Shown: positions 22,209-34,274, numbered from the stretch's first letter. The stretch is 64,000 bases of DNA from Pomphorhynchus laevis (GCA_012934845.2 WNNJ02002153.1:1-64000); one strand, 5' to 3'. Program-made: numbers and translations. The notes: generated from the sequence alone by a model not told the origin.

Positions 22209-23323
22209 TTACAAGAAGAATCGAGTGATCACTCGATTCTTCTTAAAACTGTACTTTTCGCGATTGTTCTAACTCTTCTCCCTCGCATCTTCTTCCATTT
22301 CGTCCGGTGTTCCACAAGGCTCCGTATTAGGCCCCTTGCTTTTCGCTGTTCTTATCGGTGAATTGTCTTATATTTCTCATACATTTAACTTCCATGTTAT
22401 GCAATATGCTGATGACATTCTCATCTATGCTCACACAACTGCTTATCGTATTCATGATCTTAGTGTTTCTGCTTCCAACTGTCTTGCCTCAATTTTCAAT
22501 CATCTTTCTTCTCTTAGTCTTTCCCTGAATCCTAATAAATCAAAAATAATGTAGATCCTTCCTCAACGCTTCGGCGTAGAACCTCCCTCCGTATCATTAA
22601 ATTCTACAATTCTCCCTATCGTTGACAAGCTCGTTTTCCTTGGCTATCATTTCAAAAAAAGACTTTCACATGAACCTTTCGCTAGAGATAAAGTACGCTC
22701 ATCTACCTTGATACTCCGCAATCTCCGTCAAGTTCGTAGATTGATCGATGTTTCTTCATGTATGACTATCATATCTTCTCTCATGTTCTCAAGGCTTGAT
22801 TACTGTCTTAGTCTATTTTCCAACTCACCTAAATCTACTCTTCTTCCCTTACAATGCATCATCAACGCAGCAGTCCGAGTTCTCATCCGTCTTCGTCGTT
22901 TTGACCACCTTGTTTCTCTCGATTGGCCTATCATTTATTGTCGTGTTCAAATTCGTCTTCTTATCATTGCTTTTCGCCTTATAACTTCTCATACCCCTTC
23001 ATTTCTCAACCTTCCTTTTCTCGACAATTCTCACCCTGATTACTTTCTTTGCGTTCCCATAATTTCCTTATTTTACATGTCCCAAACTACTCTCCCTCTT
23101 TTGACTTCCGCTCCTTCGTTGTGGCTGCTCCTCTCTTGTGGAATTATCTGCCCATTCATATCCGCCAATCAAAATCAATTTCTGCTTCAAACGTCAAAAT
23201 CCAATTCCATTTCAACAATTAACTAATTAATCTGTGGCTTTTGCTGTTCTTTTTTGTTGGTGGTCATTTAAGCGTGCAGTTGATACGCATTTGCCACGTT
23301 AAATAAATTATTAATATTACAAG
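22209..23323 (+). mobile_element. Nested 5'-truncated L2-like LINE with 7-bp target duplication
   Basis: TTACAAG at 22209-22215 and again at 23317-23323 bound the insert. When the insert is left out, the flanks join to give sequence matching the uninterrupted relative at about 60365-60420, which confirms the target. The insert starts with a palindrome (22213-22244) built from the SILL-coding stretch. It then skips about 80 bases relative to the copy at 18303 and continues through GVPQ, QYADDILIYAH (22336-22554), the thumb (22708-23226) and a tail with GCGT...ACGC hairpin (23272-23288). There are stops at about 22554 and small deletions. Confidence 0.9.
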
Positions 23324-23540
23324 GAATGGATGATCGTGAAAAAATTGAGTTTAAGATTTTTTAATGAGATTTTGAGTTTGAAGAGGACTCGAGTTGTATA
23401 CGCCAAAAAATAATTGAAAATAATATCGAACTAGGTTAGATAGCAAAGAAATGGTAAAATTCAAGCAGTTGACTTTAGACTCCATAATTGGTGATATTCA
23501 TTGAGGTGATGTTCACAATTAGCGGAATCGAATTTCATCA
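23324..23540 (-). mobile_element. 5' continuation of the minus-strand L2-like LINE
   Basis: This is the outer half of the interrupted element. It parallels 60385-60480, sharing GATGATCG...AATTGAGTTTAAGATTTT and GAAGAGGACTCGAGTTG. It should represent the endonuclease-RT linker. No open frame remains. Confidence 0.65.
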
Positions 23541-26063
23541 ATCGCACTGCTAACCAATTTCGTCAATGGGACGCTTTCCTTCTCGCAATCGTTGTGTTAT
23601 CGTCACTAATATCGCTAATTCCACCTCGTTATATCCACAAGCACGTCTCGACCATGATGATTCCGACTTCATATATATAATCTTGTCTCTTGTTCCAGCG
23701 GATAAGACATCCCTTTCAACGACATCTCACATGTTTTTGTCCTCCATCCCTTCACTCGATCTTGGCGACTTCAACATACGCCTCGACCGCTCATCTTTCA
23801 CCGATTCCATCTGGTTCATCAACATTCTACCCAACTACAACTACGAACTCATATCCACTGCCCCCACCCATATACTTGGCGGGTCACTTGACATCATCGC
23901 TGTAAACGATCGTTTTGATGGATACACCTTACTATCCATCTCCCATTTAGGTCTTTATGATCACTTTCTCGTCACCCTTGATATCACTTCAAACCACGCC
24001 CCGCTTGACACACCTACCATCCTACGTCGCCCTTGGAGAAATCTTGACCCCCCCCATTTTGGCCTCACTCAAAACATCTACATCCTCTCTTCACGAGCTC
24101 GTCATTCTTTTCGACTCTGAACTCACATCCACTCTCGATCTTCCCTCAAAGCCTCAGTCTTACCGTAGATTGCACTGTGCCCCATTGTTTGACATACAAT
24201 ACCTACTCTCAAAGCATCGACTTCGTTATGCTTTTAGAGTATATCATCGCTCTCTTAGACATGATATTCGCTCGCTCCTATCTTCTCTTCGCCGGTCTCG
24301 TCTTAACCTACTACGTACCAAATAAAACTTCTTCTGGCAGCATAAAATCATCACTTCATTCAACTATAAGTCTCTCTGGCATACTTTTAACAAAATCCTT
24401 TCTCGCTCCATTCGTCTTGCCATGATTATTCGTCACCTCTCCAGACCAATTTATTCACGTTCCTCTCTCGCAACTTTGTCTTCATTCCATCGCACTCTTC
24501 ATCGCCTCGCTTCATACTCCCGGAACTCTTCCATCTTATCCTCCCTCTCACCTGCACAGTCTCATCTGTATTCATGTCCTTGCTCAAGTAAACCTCACAT
24601 GCTGATACCCTGCCTACCCCACACTTAAATCCATATGCTAATCGATATCCCCTTCCCTCACCACCTTGTTTAACTCGTCTATCCGCAGACGTATTTTTCC
24701 TTCACACTGAAAATCCGCCATCGTTCGTCCCCTTAAGAAATAATAGCTCGACCCCTCCCTTCTAGCTATCGTCACATTTCGCTCTTCCCTATTATTTCTA
24801 AGCTCTTAGAACACCTCATCTAAATACAGATCAACGTGTATCTCTCTTTATCTAATATATATCCTCCTTTCCAATCCGATTTCTGCTCTAATGACTTCAC
24901 AGAAATCGCCTTTATTTAAGTTTACAACGACCTACTCATTTCTCGTGACAAGGCACTATATAGTGTTCTCATCTCCCTCGACCTCTCCACCGACTTCGAG
25001 ATCGTTGACCACTCCATCCTTATTTCTCGCCATCGTTATGATTATGGATTTTCTTCCTCCATAGCATGATTTGCCTTATATCTATTCGACCGTGCTTTTC
25101 GCGTCTGTTCTTATGCATCATCCTCCCCTCCTATCACTATTTTCTGCGGGGTCCCCTAAGGTTCAGTCCTAGGTCCCCTGCTTTTCTTTCTTCTGCTTGG
25201 CCATCTCTCTCCGTTTATCGAACCCTATTTATTTAACGTCATGCAATACGCCTATGACATCTTTATCTATGCTCGTGCATCCGCCCATCGGATATACGAT
25301 ATCGCAATTTCTGCCTCGAACTATCTTTCTTCTATCTACAAACGTCTATCCCATCTTCGTATCGTTTTAAACCAAGACAAGTCCAAAATAATGTGGATCC
25401 TTCCCCGTTAACCTAACATATCTGTATCCCCTGTATCTTTTGGCTCATTAATCATCCCCGTAGTCCACAATCTCACTTTATTAGGATTCTATTTCGATAA
25501 TCATCTTTCTCTTAAACCCTTCGTCCGCGATAAGGTCCGCTCGTCTAACTTAATTCTCTGTGACATCCGCCGTATCCGCCCCCTTATCGACTTTCGCTCC
25601 TGTGTATTTTCTTACATTGCTACTTTTCCCTAAAATCGATTACTGGCTTAGCCTTTTCGCCAATTCTCCAAAATCCATCATCCTACCCCTGCAACGCATC
25701 ATTAACTCCGCTGTTTGTGTGCTCCTACGTCTCCGTCGCTTTGACCACACATCCACATGTCTTGTCCAACTCTCGTGGCCCATCATCCATATCCGCATGC
25801 AACTATATCTTCTTCTGGTAACTTTTCATCTCATCGCTGTCGGCTCCCCATCGTTCATCAACATCCCTTTCTTAGACGACACTCGTCTCACCTCTCTCTA
25901 TCACTGCATTCCCGTAATATCCTTTCACTCTACGTGTCCAATTACTCTAACAACTACGGTTTCCTATCCTTCCTTATCGCCGCCTCACTCGCATGAAATC
26001 AGCTCCACTTGACGTTCGCCGCGCTTCCTCCTTAATTACATTCAAATTTCGCCTCAGTGATCT
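23541..26063 (+). mobile_element. L2-like LINE, endonuclease to RT, decayed; split by an LTR element
   Basis: An ORF1-like start (RNRCVIVTNIANS, 23566) is followed by endonuclease motifs in the same frame: LDLGDFNIRLDR (23757) and a degenerate DHFLVTLD (23957). Linker and RT follow with many stops: SSLLAIVTFRSSLL-type blocks, a recognisable SLDLSTDFE near 24975, a GVP-QGSVLGPLLF block near 25150, MQYAYDIFIYA near 25240 (YADD altered) and a better preserved thumb at 25560-26012. The join between ORF1 and endonuclease at about 23680 lacks the ETWL part. The 3' end reaches the LTR element at 26064; a short L2-like remnant (ACCTACCTCCTCTAC) resumes at 29903. Confidence 0.8.
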
Positions 26064-26149
26064 TATCGTGATCTTGTTTGTAATTGAAACGTAAACTCTT
26101 TGTTTTCTAGATGTTGAATAAAACCTTTTAAGGTCGTTTTCTTGTCACA
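26064..26149 (+). repeat. 5' LTR (86 bp)
   Basis: It matches 29817-29902 with three differences. It carries an AATAAA near its 3' part and ends in TGTCACA. LTRs this short are unusual for Ty3/gypsy elements. Confidence 0.9.
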
Positions 26150-29100
26150 ATTTATTCAACATTGTTTGGAGATGGATAAGTTACTTAAGCCGTCAGTGCT
26201 CGATCTATCGCCGGATCAAGAGAATACTGCACGCGAGTGGCGTCACTGGTTCAAGCGATTTGACGCTTTCCTTGGATCAATTGAATCTATCACTGACGAA
26301 CAGAAGCTAAATCTTCTTGTCAATCACGTATCATCGTCGGTTTACGATTTGATCGATGGATGTGTTACATATGCTACAGCAATCGAATCCCTCTCATCGG
26401 CATTTGTCAAAGATCGTAGCGACGTTTATTTGCGACATCAACTACGTAGCGCAGTACAAGAGTCTGATCAATCAATCGACCAGTTTATCAGAGTTTTGGA
26501 ATCCCTCGGAAAACAGGTACAGTGTAAAGCGGTCAATGCAGACGAACACCGGGACATGTTTCTACGAGACACATTCGTCGCTGGCATTTCCTCGACGGTA
26601 ATCAGAGAACGTTTGTTGTAGAGTACAGTGTTGGAAAAGTATGATGCGTACAAGTTGGCTCGGGCAATCGAAACCCCCACAAACAAGCAACGACTTTCTC
26701 TAGATCAAATAGACAACCAATGTTGGAATCAGCAGAAGAACATCCGTCAGTCAGTAATGTTGACAGCGTGTGTCCAACCGACGGATGTTCTGTGGAAGCA
26801 ACTCAAGTGGATATGCGTTCAACAATCCATCAGAATCGGAACTGCTATTTTTGCGGCAAGCCATACCATAATCGTACATCGTGTCCTGCACGTAACGCTC
26901 GTTGTCGAAACTGTGACAAACAAGGTCATTTTTCCAAGGTTTGTCGATCGAAACATGTTTCATCTACATCCGTTATAGCTGGAACATTTTGCTCAAGCAA
27001 CGAAAGATCACATCCACTACAACATATCGTACAAATGGGTGGATTGAGTCTACATGCGTTGATGGACACAGGCAGCTTTATTAATATTATGCGCGAGGAC
27101 GTTGTTGCTAACTGCAAGCTGAAAACACATTAGGCAAACATGCCTGTCCGCGTGGCATCGTCTGTTTTTAAGGTAAACTTGCGAAAGTTTGTTTACGCTA
27201 CAATTACACTAGATGGACGGATATACGAGAACGTTAAATTCTTTACTTTGCCTAACCTTGTCGCTCAAATAATATTAGGGATGCCTTTCATGAAACGTCA
27301 TCCTGCAATTACCATGCGATTTGACGGTACCGAGAACCCTTTAATAGTTGTTGCATCTGCTTCTGCCACGAGTATAGATCCCCCATCACTATTCTCATAT
27401 TTGTCTTCCAATGTGAAACCTATAGCTATTGCGTCACGGCGAAGAACTCCAGAAGATTCAGACTTCATTGAAAGCGAGGTTCAACGTCTCTTAAAGGATG
27501 ATATTATCAAACATAGTATATCTCCTTGGCGCGCTCAAGTTGTGCTTGTGGAAGATAAACGTAAACCAACTCGACTGGTAATTGATTATAGTTTGACCAT
27601 CAACCGGTTTACTTGTTTGGACGCTCACCCATTACCAAGGATTGACGACTTAATCGACAAGCTCGCTTCCTACAAGTACTACAGTGTTTTGGATCTCAAG
27701 AGCGCGTACCATCAAATTCCAATCAGGGCTGATGAAAACTGTTATACCACATTTGAAGCAAATGGACGTCTATACCAGTTCTGCCGCATGCCGTTTGGTC
27801 TTACAAATGGTGATGCGGTGTTCCAGCGAATAATCTCAAAGATCATTGAGACCGAAAAATTAAAAGACACCTTCGCATACCTGGATGATGTTATAATCAC
27901 TGGAAGTACAATCAAAGCGCATAACCATAACCTTCAACGTTTCGTAGACGTAGCGAAACGTTATAATATTACTCTCAACAGATCCAAATGTCAATTTGGT
28001 GTCTCCACAATAAGAATTCTTGGTTACCAATTGAGTGAACAAGCTATTTGTCCGGATCCTGATAGGGTCAAAGCAGTAATTGATCCGACGATACCCAAGG
28101 ATATTTCTAGTTTAAAAAGTGTATTGGGGTTATTCTCGCATTATTCAAAATGGATAAATCATTATTCTGAGATCGTGCATCCCCTTACACAAACAACATC
28201 ATTCCCTCTATCCAAGGAAGCTGTAAATGCGTTTTCGATAATCCAGGAAAGGTCAATGCGACGTTAACAAAGATTGACTTTTCACTTCCCTTTGTTGTAG
28301 AGACAGATGCGTCAGACTTTGCTATAGGTGCCACTCTGTCGCAAAAATCTAAACCGATCGCCTTCTTTTCCAGGACCCTCGATAAAAGCGCAAAGAAGTA
28401 TTCTTCTGTCGAAAAGGAAGCGCTAGCGATAATCGAAGCTATCAGTTTCTGGCGTCATTATCTGACAGGTCGTCATTTTACAGTCATTATCGATCAACGT
28501 TCAACTTCGTTCGTTTTCTCGCAGTCGTCTCGCGGCAAAGTTAAAAACGATAAATTAACTAGATGGAGGCTCGAACTATCTGAATATCAATTCGATATTT
28601 CTTATCGGCGGGGTGTGAATAATGAAGCAGCCGATGCTCTCTCAAGACATGTCATTAGCGCTGTCACTTCTCCAAATCATCTCAATGAGCTTACCGATCT
28701 TCATTCGAAAATGTGTCATCCAGGTATCTCTCGACTTTGGCACTTTATTCGGAGTCGAAATTTACCTTTTTCGATCGACGATGTGATATTAGTTTCGAAT
28801 AGGTGTCAAAGCTGCGCTAGATTAAAACCAAAGTTCTTCAATGCTCCAGCGGGAAAGTTGATCAAGTCAACTCAACCATTTGAGAGGCTATCTTTAGATT
28901 TTAAAGGGCCCTTGCCTAGTACAAATAAAAATCGCTTCCTGCTTACAGTTGTTGATGAATACAGTCGATTTCCATTTGGATTCGCATGTTGTGATACATA
29001 AACGACTGTCGTAATGAAATGTTTGGATCAACTGTTCTCGATATTTGGCACCCCAAATAGCATACATACCGATCAAGGATCTTCATTCACATCGTTTGCT

Positions 29101-29816
29101 TTCCGACAATATCTGTTTCAGCATGGAATTTCGTTCACACATTCAACTCCATATCATCCGACTTCTAATGGTCAGGTCGAGATTCAACGGCATCATATGG
29201 AAAGCGATAGCTCTGTGATTGGACGGAATGAAGCTAACAATATCAAATTGGCAATTGGTTTTACCAGAAGCTCTTCACTCTTTGCGATCCTTACTCTGCA
29301 CTGCTTCGAATGAAACGCCACACAATAGAATGTTCACATACCAACGTCGTTCATCAAAAGACACTTCGCTTCCAGATTGGTTGGTGAATTTAAGTGACGT
29401 GTATGTCAAACGTTGTAATCGTATCCATAAATTTAGCTCCCTAGTCGACCGGGCTAAATTAATTCATTCCAACAAAAATTATGCTCTTGTACGGTACGCA
29501 AATGGTTATGAAAGTTGGGTGTCTACGCAACATTTAGCGAGAGCCCCGCCTCTCGATGATAATTTAGCGAACGAAAGCGAAATTATGGGACAGCCGAAGG
29601 AAGTTGGGGGCGACTACGTATCCAGCAAGTCAGGAGAAATTGATCCGCTAATCCAGGAAAACGAAGTTTGCAAAGCGGAGATAGCTGCTGATCAAACAAA
29701 TGAATGACATGACGTAGGAGAATCTCCAAATGAAATCGAATCATTCACAGTGTGTCGTTCAGGGAGGAATAGACGGACCTCGAAGTACTTGGACAATTAT
29801 TCTCTGGAGGGATGAA

Positions 29817-29902
29817 TGTCGTGATCTTGTTTGTAATTGAAACATAAACTCTTTGTTTTCTAGATGTTGAATAAAACCTTCTAAGGTCGTTTTCTTGTCA
29901 CA
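29817..29902 (+). repeat. 3' LTR (86 bp)
   Basis: It begins TGTCGTGATC, ends TTGTCACA, and is preceded by a purine-rich GGAGGGATGAA that can serve as the polypurine tract. Confidence 0.9.
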
Positions 29903-29959
29903 ACCTACCTCCTCTACACATTATTATTACTAGATTAATGTTGATAATCATGACAATCA
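29903..29959 (+). other. Remnant of the L2-like target and junction to the next LINE
   Basis: The first bases align with the 3' end of the L2-like LINE interrupted at 26063 (compare 55150-55165). An ATTATTATTACTAG stretch follows. No gene. Confidence 0.5.
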
Positions 29960-31400
29960 ACATTGCTATGATTCTCTCCCAGAAGAGCAGTATGGTTTTC
30001 GACCTAATAGATCAACGACAGATGCAATAAACACTGTTAGACGATCTGTAATCGACGCATTTCAACAACATCGATCTATTTATGTTATTTTTATTGATTT
30101 CCAAAAAGCTTTCGACTCAGTTGATAGAAAACTTCTCTTAGAAAAGTTAGCGCGTAGTGTAGGTTTAGGCGGTCCTATTCTTTATTTATTGAATTCTATT
30201 TTGCAACCAAACGTTCTTCGCATTTTTGACGGCATAAATTATTCGAATGAGTTTCTTGCCAATCGTGGTGTCATTCAGGGCGACCCTCTAAGTCCTTTGT
30301 TATTCAGTTTCTTTATTGCTGATCTTCCTAGCAGTCTAAGTTACAATCTTTTAGATATTTCATGTGTATTATATGCAGACGATCTTGCTATTATTTCCAA
30401 ATCTATTTCTAATGCCCAAGTAGCTTTAAACTCGCTCTCAGCGTTCTGTTTTACTAATCGTATTCGAGTGAACCGTGAAAAGTCTAAGGTAATTAAGTTC
30501 CGAAGAGGAGGTCGACTAAGTCGATCGGACATTCTATGCTATCAAGACGCTCCGCTCGATTTTGAATCGAAGTATCTGTATCTTGGAATGTTAATCACAT
30601 CTAGATGGTCTTTTTCTCAACATTTTGAACTTAAATGAGATAAAATTGTGAAGGCAACATCTGGACTGTCCGAACTAGGCAAATTATCTTTTGAGGCAGG
30701 GTTACGATATTTTTATATAATGTTGCTTCCAAGACTACAATATGGACTAGCTTGTATCTGGCTAGACTTGACTTCAGAAAACTTTTACCAGTTAGATAAG
30801 TGCCTGTCAAGATTTATAAAAAGTTTGGTAGGCGTATCTTTAAAAACTTCATCCACGGCTGTTCAAGTTCTAGCAAGGCTGCCTCCTTTATCAGTTTCAT
30901 TGCAGAAAGCGATGAATCTTCCTTTGACTGATGGTTTTCTTAAAAATCTAAATTTATTCTACGGCAAAGTACTTAAACTTGATCAGGATATCTATCAGAC
31001 TCCTGCTTTTCTTCAAACAGCTTGGCGTAGCCCTCTCGCAAGTAAGCGCACTTTAATCTGGAGAGCTTCGCTTGACGGATATCACCCCAAGTTCTGTAAA
31101 AAAGGAAGAATCATACATGAACGATCATCAACTTGTGTATGCTGTTTTTGCAACACAGCATGCTCATCACTCTTACATGTATTTTTCTGTGCTCATTTGT
31201 CTTGTTTATCTTTAAAAACAATATATACGCTGAAGTGGGGGTAGGCTTATAGGTTTATTTCGGCTGACGATGCGTACCTGTGTAACGTACAATCAATTTG
31301 AGCCAATCAATGAAATTTTAAGCAGCTCAAGAAATAAGAAGAAAGACAACTGTTCTGACTTTATATTTGTTATCTTAATAATCTTTTTTATATGCCCAAG
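29960..31400 (+). mobile_element. LINE fragment of a different clade (I/R1-like), RT plus C-terminal zinc motif
   Basis: RT motifs differ from the CR1/L2 copies: EEQYGFRPNRSTTDAINTV (about 29985), IYVIFIDFQKAFDSVDRK (motif A), NRGVIQGDPLSPLLFSFFIAD (motif B with IQGDPLSP rather than VPQGSVLGP), and VLYADDLAIIS (motif C). A second frame (30648-31244) carries the thumb and a C-terminal Cys-rich motif, CVCCFCNTACSSLLHVFFC, of the C-C-H-C type seen after RT in I, R1 and related clades. One stop or frame change lies near 30638. The 5' end is truncated before RT motif 2. A GCC-gaaa-GGC hairpin near 31400 may belong to its tail. I cannot assign the exact clade. Confidence 0.8.
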
Positions 31401-31429
31401 CCGAAAGGCGGAGTGGTTTCTTTAATAAA

Positions 31430-32112
31430 TCACTACATTATTACTAGAATATCAGCGAGCGTAGCTCAATAGACACCTTCACAATTTAAAATATAAAAAA
31501 GAAACTAACAACAAAGTAATTAAAAATTAGTCAGTTTCTTCAAAGTAGATACAAATCCACGTCTGTTTGTTTGCTTCACCACTTCCGCCGGTAAACTGTT
31601 CCAAGCTGGAATGACACGCACGGCAAAATTAATGTTTCTTTTTTACACCAGTGTTTACGTTGTAACATAAGTGGATGACCACGTAATCTTGAGTCATTTC
31701 GCGTACGAAATAGACTTCTAACGGGATTCTCAGGATTGCTCAATGCCCGCCACACCGAAGTGAAGATAATGAGGGCATATTAAGGCGACTTAACCGTTCC
31801 TTATAAGTAAGGTTATGAGGGCCCGCTACCCGTTTAGAAGAACGTCGCAATACCTGTTCAATACGAAACTCTTCCGATTTGTTAACTGGGTATGAGGCTG
31901 GAGAACAATAGTTAAGAACACTTAAATAGAGAGTAGTGAATAAAAGTTTAAATGACTCAATTTCTAATTTACTAAAACATCTGGTAATCATACCATAAAT
32001 TCGAGTTGCTCTAGCACATATTTGCTCTGTATTTTTCCTAGTGCCTAGATCATCCGAAACGACGACGCCTAAGTCTATATATTGACGAACCATAGGAATT
32101 GGTCGTAAGTTA
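31430..32112 (-). mobile_element. CR1-like LINE 3' fragment
   Basis: A minus-strand frame (32093-31740) encodes RT thumb sequence: IDLGVVVSDDLGTRKNTEQI, ARATRIYGMITRCF, LSVLNYCSPASYPVNKSEE and LRRSSKRVAGPHNLTYKERL. Degenerate C-terminal sequence with RGHPL and KRKHW-like blocks continues to about 31560, and an A/T-rich tail to about 31440. It is 5'-truncated at about 32110. A frame change lies near 31740. Confidence 0.75.
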
Positions 32113-32275
32113 ATTGAGTAGCTGGTTGATTTAGATTTTTATTTTTTGTTGTTGTGGCAATGTAAGCGTGCGCCGGTACGCATTTGTAACGTAAAATAAA
32201 TCTTTTTTTATACTTTTTTCGTGGTCTTGTAAGCGTGCACCGTCACGCATTTGTCACGTAAAAATAAATCATTTT
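32113..32275 (+). mobile_element. Two tandem tail-only L2-like LINE insertions
   Basis: Two conserved L2 tails follow each other. The first has GCGTGC (32166-32171), loop GCCG, GTACGC (32176-32181). The second has GCGTG (32233-32237) and CACGC (32244-32248). Each is followed by ATTTGTNACGTAAAATAAATC. They carry almost no upstream element sequence and so look like extreme 5' truncations, the second primed on the end of the first or the reverse. Confidence 0.85.
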
Positions 32276-32520
32276 ATTAACCATTCAATTAACTTTGAGA
32301 TTAACTAATGGCTAAAAGTGTTACAGTGTTATTTTCGTGTTATTCTTGTTCGTTTTTAACTCACAATGAATGCGCAACTGCCGAAAATTCAGCGAAATTT
32401 TGATTGTGTGTTGGAATGTTTGTAAGCCGACATGAGTCGTCAATCAAGAATCCGTATTTTACCATACTCTTTATAGAAATTTATTGAACAAATAAAAATT
32501 TTGAGCTATGAAACTATACA
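32276..32520. other. Spacer
   Basis: I see no gene in this short stretch. Confidence 0.4.
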
Positions 32521-32605
32521 TTCCAGATTATTCCTATAGGTTCCAGATTATTCCTGTCAGTTCCAGATTATTCCCGTCTGCTCTAGATTATTCCTGTCTG
32601 TTCCA
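32521..32605 (+). repeat. 20-bp minisatellite, four copies
   Basis: Four consecutive 20-bp units with consensus TTCCAGATTATTCCTGTCTG, plus a partial fifth. The unit boundaries match 32521, 32541, 32561 and 32581 exactly. Confidence 0.95.
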
Positions 32606-33016
32606 CTCGCTACGATCGCGGAAGAGTAAAACTCTGATTTTAACTGATTACATTTGGAAAAACAATAAGAAAGTAAAAGTTGAATTCCGCTTCTAATGTG
32701 GATATCGCAGGTAATGTCAAAGTAAATAAAATGAATAATATGGAACAGCTAAATCCTTCCTGAATGTGGATAATGTCGGTATGTCAATGTCAATAATATG
32801 AATAACTTATATAGTTCCAATTTTGTGGCACTCAAAATTGAATGTCACAAATTGAATAGAACGTTGGACAACAATGCCGTTTCTCTGGATTTAGTCAAAG
32901 ATGTGAACGGGGAATTTTTTTGTTGATTATGCTCTGCCAAGAAATAACGAACGCTAGAATCTTAATTACCCAATTTACGTAATTTAATCGACACCTCTAG
33001 TATTAAATCATATATT
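32606..33016. other. Spacer between minisatellite and satellite
   Basis: AT-rich; no supported gene. A short hairpin-like stretch with CGCTACGATCGCGG lies at about 32611. Confidence 0.4.
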
Positions 33017-34263
33017 CCCATACGAATATCAGTTACTTTATCCAGATTGCATTCATGTCATTCTTTTGTATATATTGCCAATCTGCAACTACTACCCAGC
33101 AACCTCTCCCCTCAGTTACTATATACTCAGTTATATTTTGCCCGCTCGATGAGCGGGCAAAACGGCCTTCTCGGTCAAAGCTCTGTATATAATAATATAG
33201 TTATTTAACAAAACCCTTTATTTATACAAACATCAGTTGTTTTATCAAGATTTCATTCGTGTCATTCTTTGGGATATATTTCCACTCCGCAACTACTACC
33301 CAGCAACCTCTCCCATCAGTTACTATATACTCAGTTATATAGTTATTTAACAAAACCCTTTATTTATACGAACGTCAGTTACTTTATCAAGATTTCATTG
33401 GTGTCATTCTTTGGGATATATTTCCACTTCGCAACTACTACCCAGCAACTTCTACCCTCAGTTACTATATACTCAGTTATATAGTTATTTAACAAAACCC
33501 TTTATTTATACGAACATCAGTTACTTTATCAAGATTTCATTGGTGTCATTCTTTGGGATATATTTCCACTCCGCAACTACTACCCAGCAACTTCTCCCCT
33601 CAGTTACTATATACTCAGTTATATAGTTATTTAACAAAACCCTTTATTTATACGAACATCAGTTACTTTATCAAGATTTCATTCGTGTCATTCTTTGGGA
33701 TATATTTCCACTCCGCAACTACTACCCAGCAACCTCTCCCATCAGTTACTATATACTCAGTTATATAGTTATTTAAGCAAAACCCTTTATTTATACGAAC
33801 ATCAGTTAGTTTATCAAGATTTTATTCGTGTCATTCTTTGGGATATATTTCCACACCGCAACTACTACCCAGCAACTTCTACCCTCAGTTACTATATACT
33901 CAGTTATATAGTTATTTGACAAAACCCTTTATTTATACGAACATCAGTTACTTTATCAAGATTTCATTGGTGTCATTCTTTGGGATATATTTCCACTCCG
34001 CAACTACTATCCAGCAACTTCTCCCCTCAGTTACTATATACTCAGTTATATAGTTATTTAACAAAACCCTTTATTTATACGAACATCAGTTACTTTATCA
34101 CGATTTCATTCGTGTCATTCTTTGGGATATATTTCCACTCCGCAACTACTACCCAGCAACCTCTCCCATCAGTTATTATATACTCAGTTATATAGTTATT
34201 TAACAAAACCCTTTATTTATACGAACATCAGTTACTTTATCAAGATTTCATTCATGCCATTCT
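33017..34263 (+). repeat. 142-bp satellite array, about seven full and two partial copies
   Basis: A tandem array with a 142-bp period (one unit is 143). Unit landmarks: TAGTTATTTAACAAAACCC, TATACGAACATCAGTTAC, TCATTCTTTGGGATATATTT, CGCAACTACTACCCAGCAAC and ATATACTCAGTTAT. The central copies are about 95 percent or more identical by eye; the first copy is more diverged and is interrupted at 33136 by a ~61-bp insert. The array ends at about 34263 against a LINE fragment. Overlapping 71-codon open frames recur once per unit, but 142 is not a multiple of three and they are a product of the repeat. Confidence 0.95.
33136..33197 (+). mobile_element. ~61-bp hairpin insert within the satellite, LINE-tail-like
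   Basis: TTTTGCCCGCTC and GAGCGGGCAAAA form a perfect 12-bp stem with a 3-base GAT loop (33136-33162). ACGGCCTTCTCGGTCAAAG follows, ending in ATATAATAATAT. A hairpin followed by an ATA-type microsatellite is how the LINE tail at 8860-8905 is built, so this may be a tail-only insertion of an unseen LINE or SINE family. Confidence 0.55.
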
Positions 34264-34274
34264 TTGGAAAACAT

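Larger units (their letters stand above)
26064..29902 (+). mobile_element. Ty3/gypsy-type LTR retrotransposon, fossil with both LTRs
   Basis: An LTR-flanked element of about 3.84 kb. The parts are in Ty3/gypsy order: Gag with a pair of CCHC zinc knuckles, aspartic protease (DTGS motif), RT (YLDDV), RNase H, and integrase with an HHCC-type N-terminus and a recognisable catalytic core, then a chromodomain-free C-terminal tail. A purine-rich tract precedes the 3' LTR. It is broken, with several (about five) interruptions of its reading frame. The two LTRs differ at only 3 of 86 positions, so the insertion is relatively young. No clean target duplication is visible. It lies within an L2-like LINE. 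Confidence 0.92.

Noticed and set aside
33269-34195. A series of 71-codon open frames starting MGYISTPQLL, one per 142 bp
   Set aside because: They overlap each other, the repeat length is not a multiple of three, and they simply restate the satellite unit; not a gene family.
32521-34263. CRISPR array
   Set aside because: Repeats are directly adjacent with no unique spacers and the context is eukaryotic.
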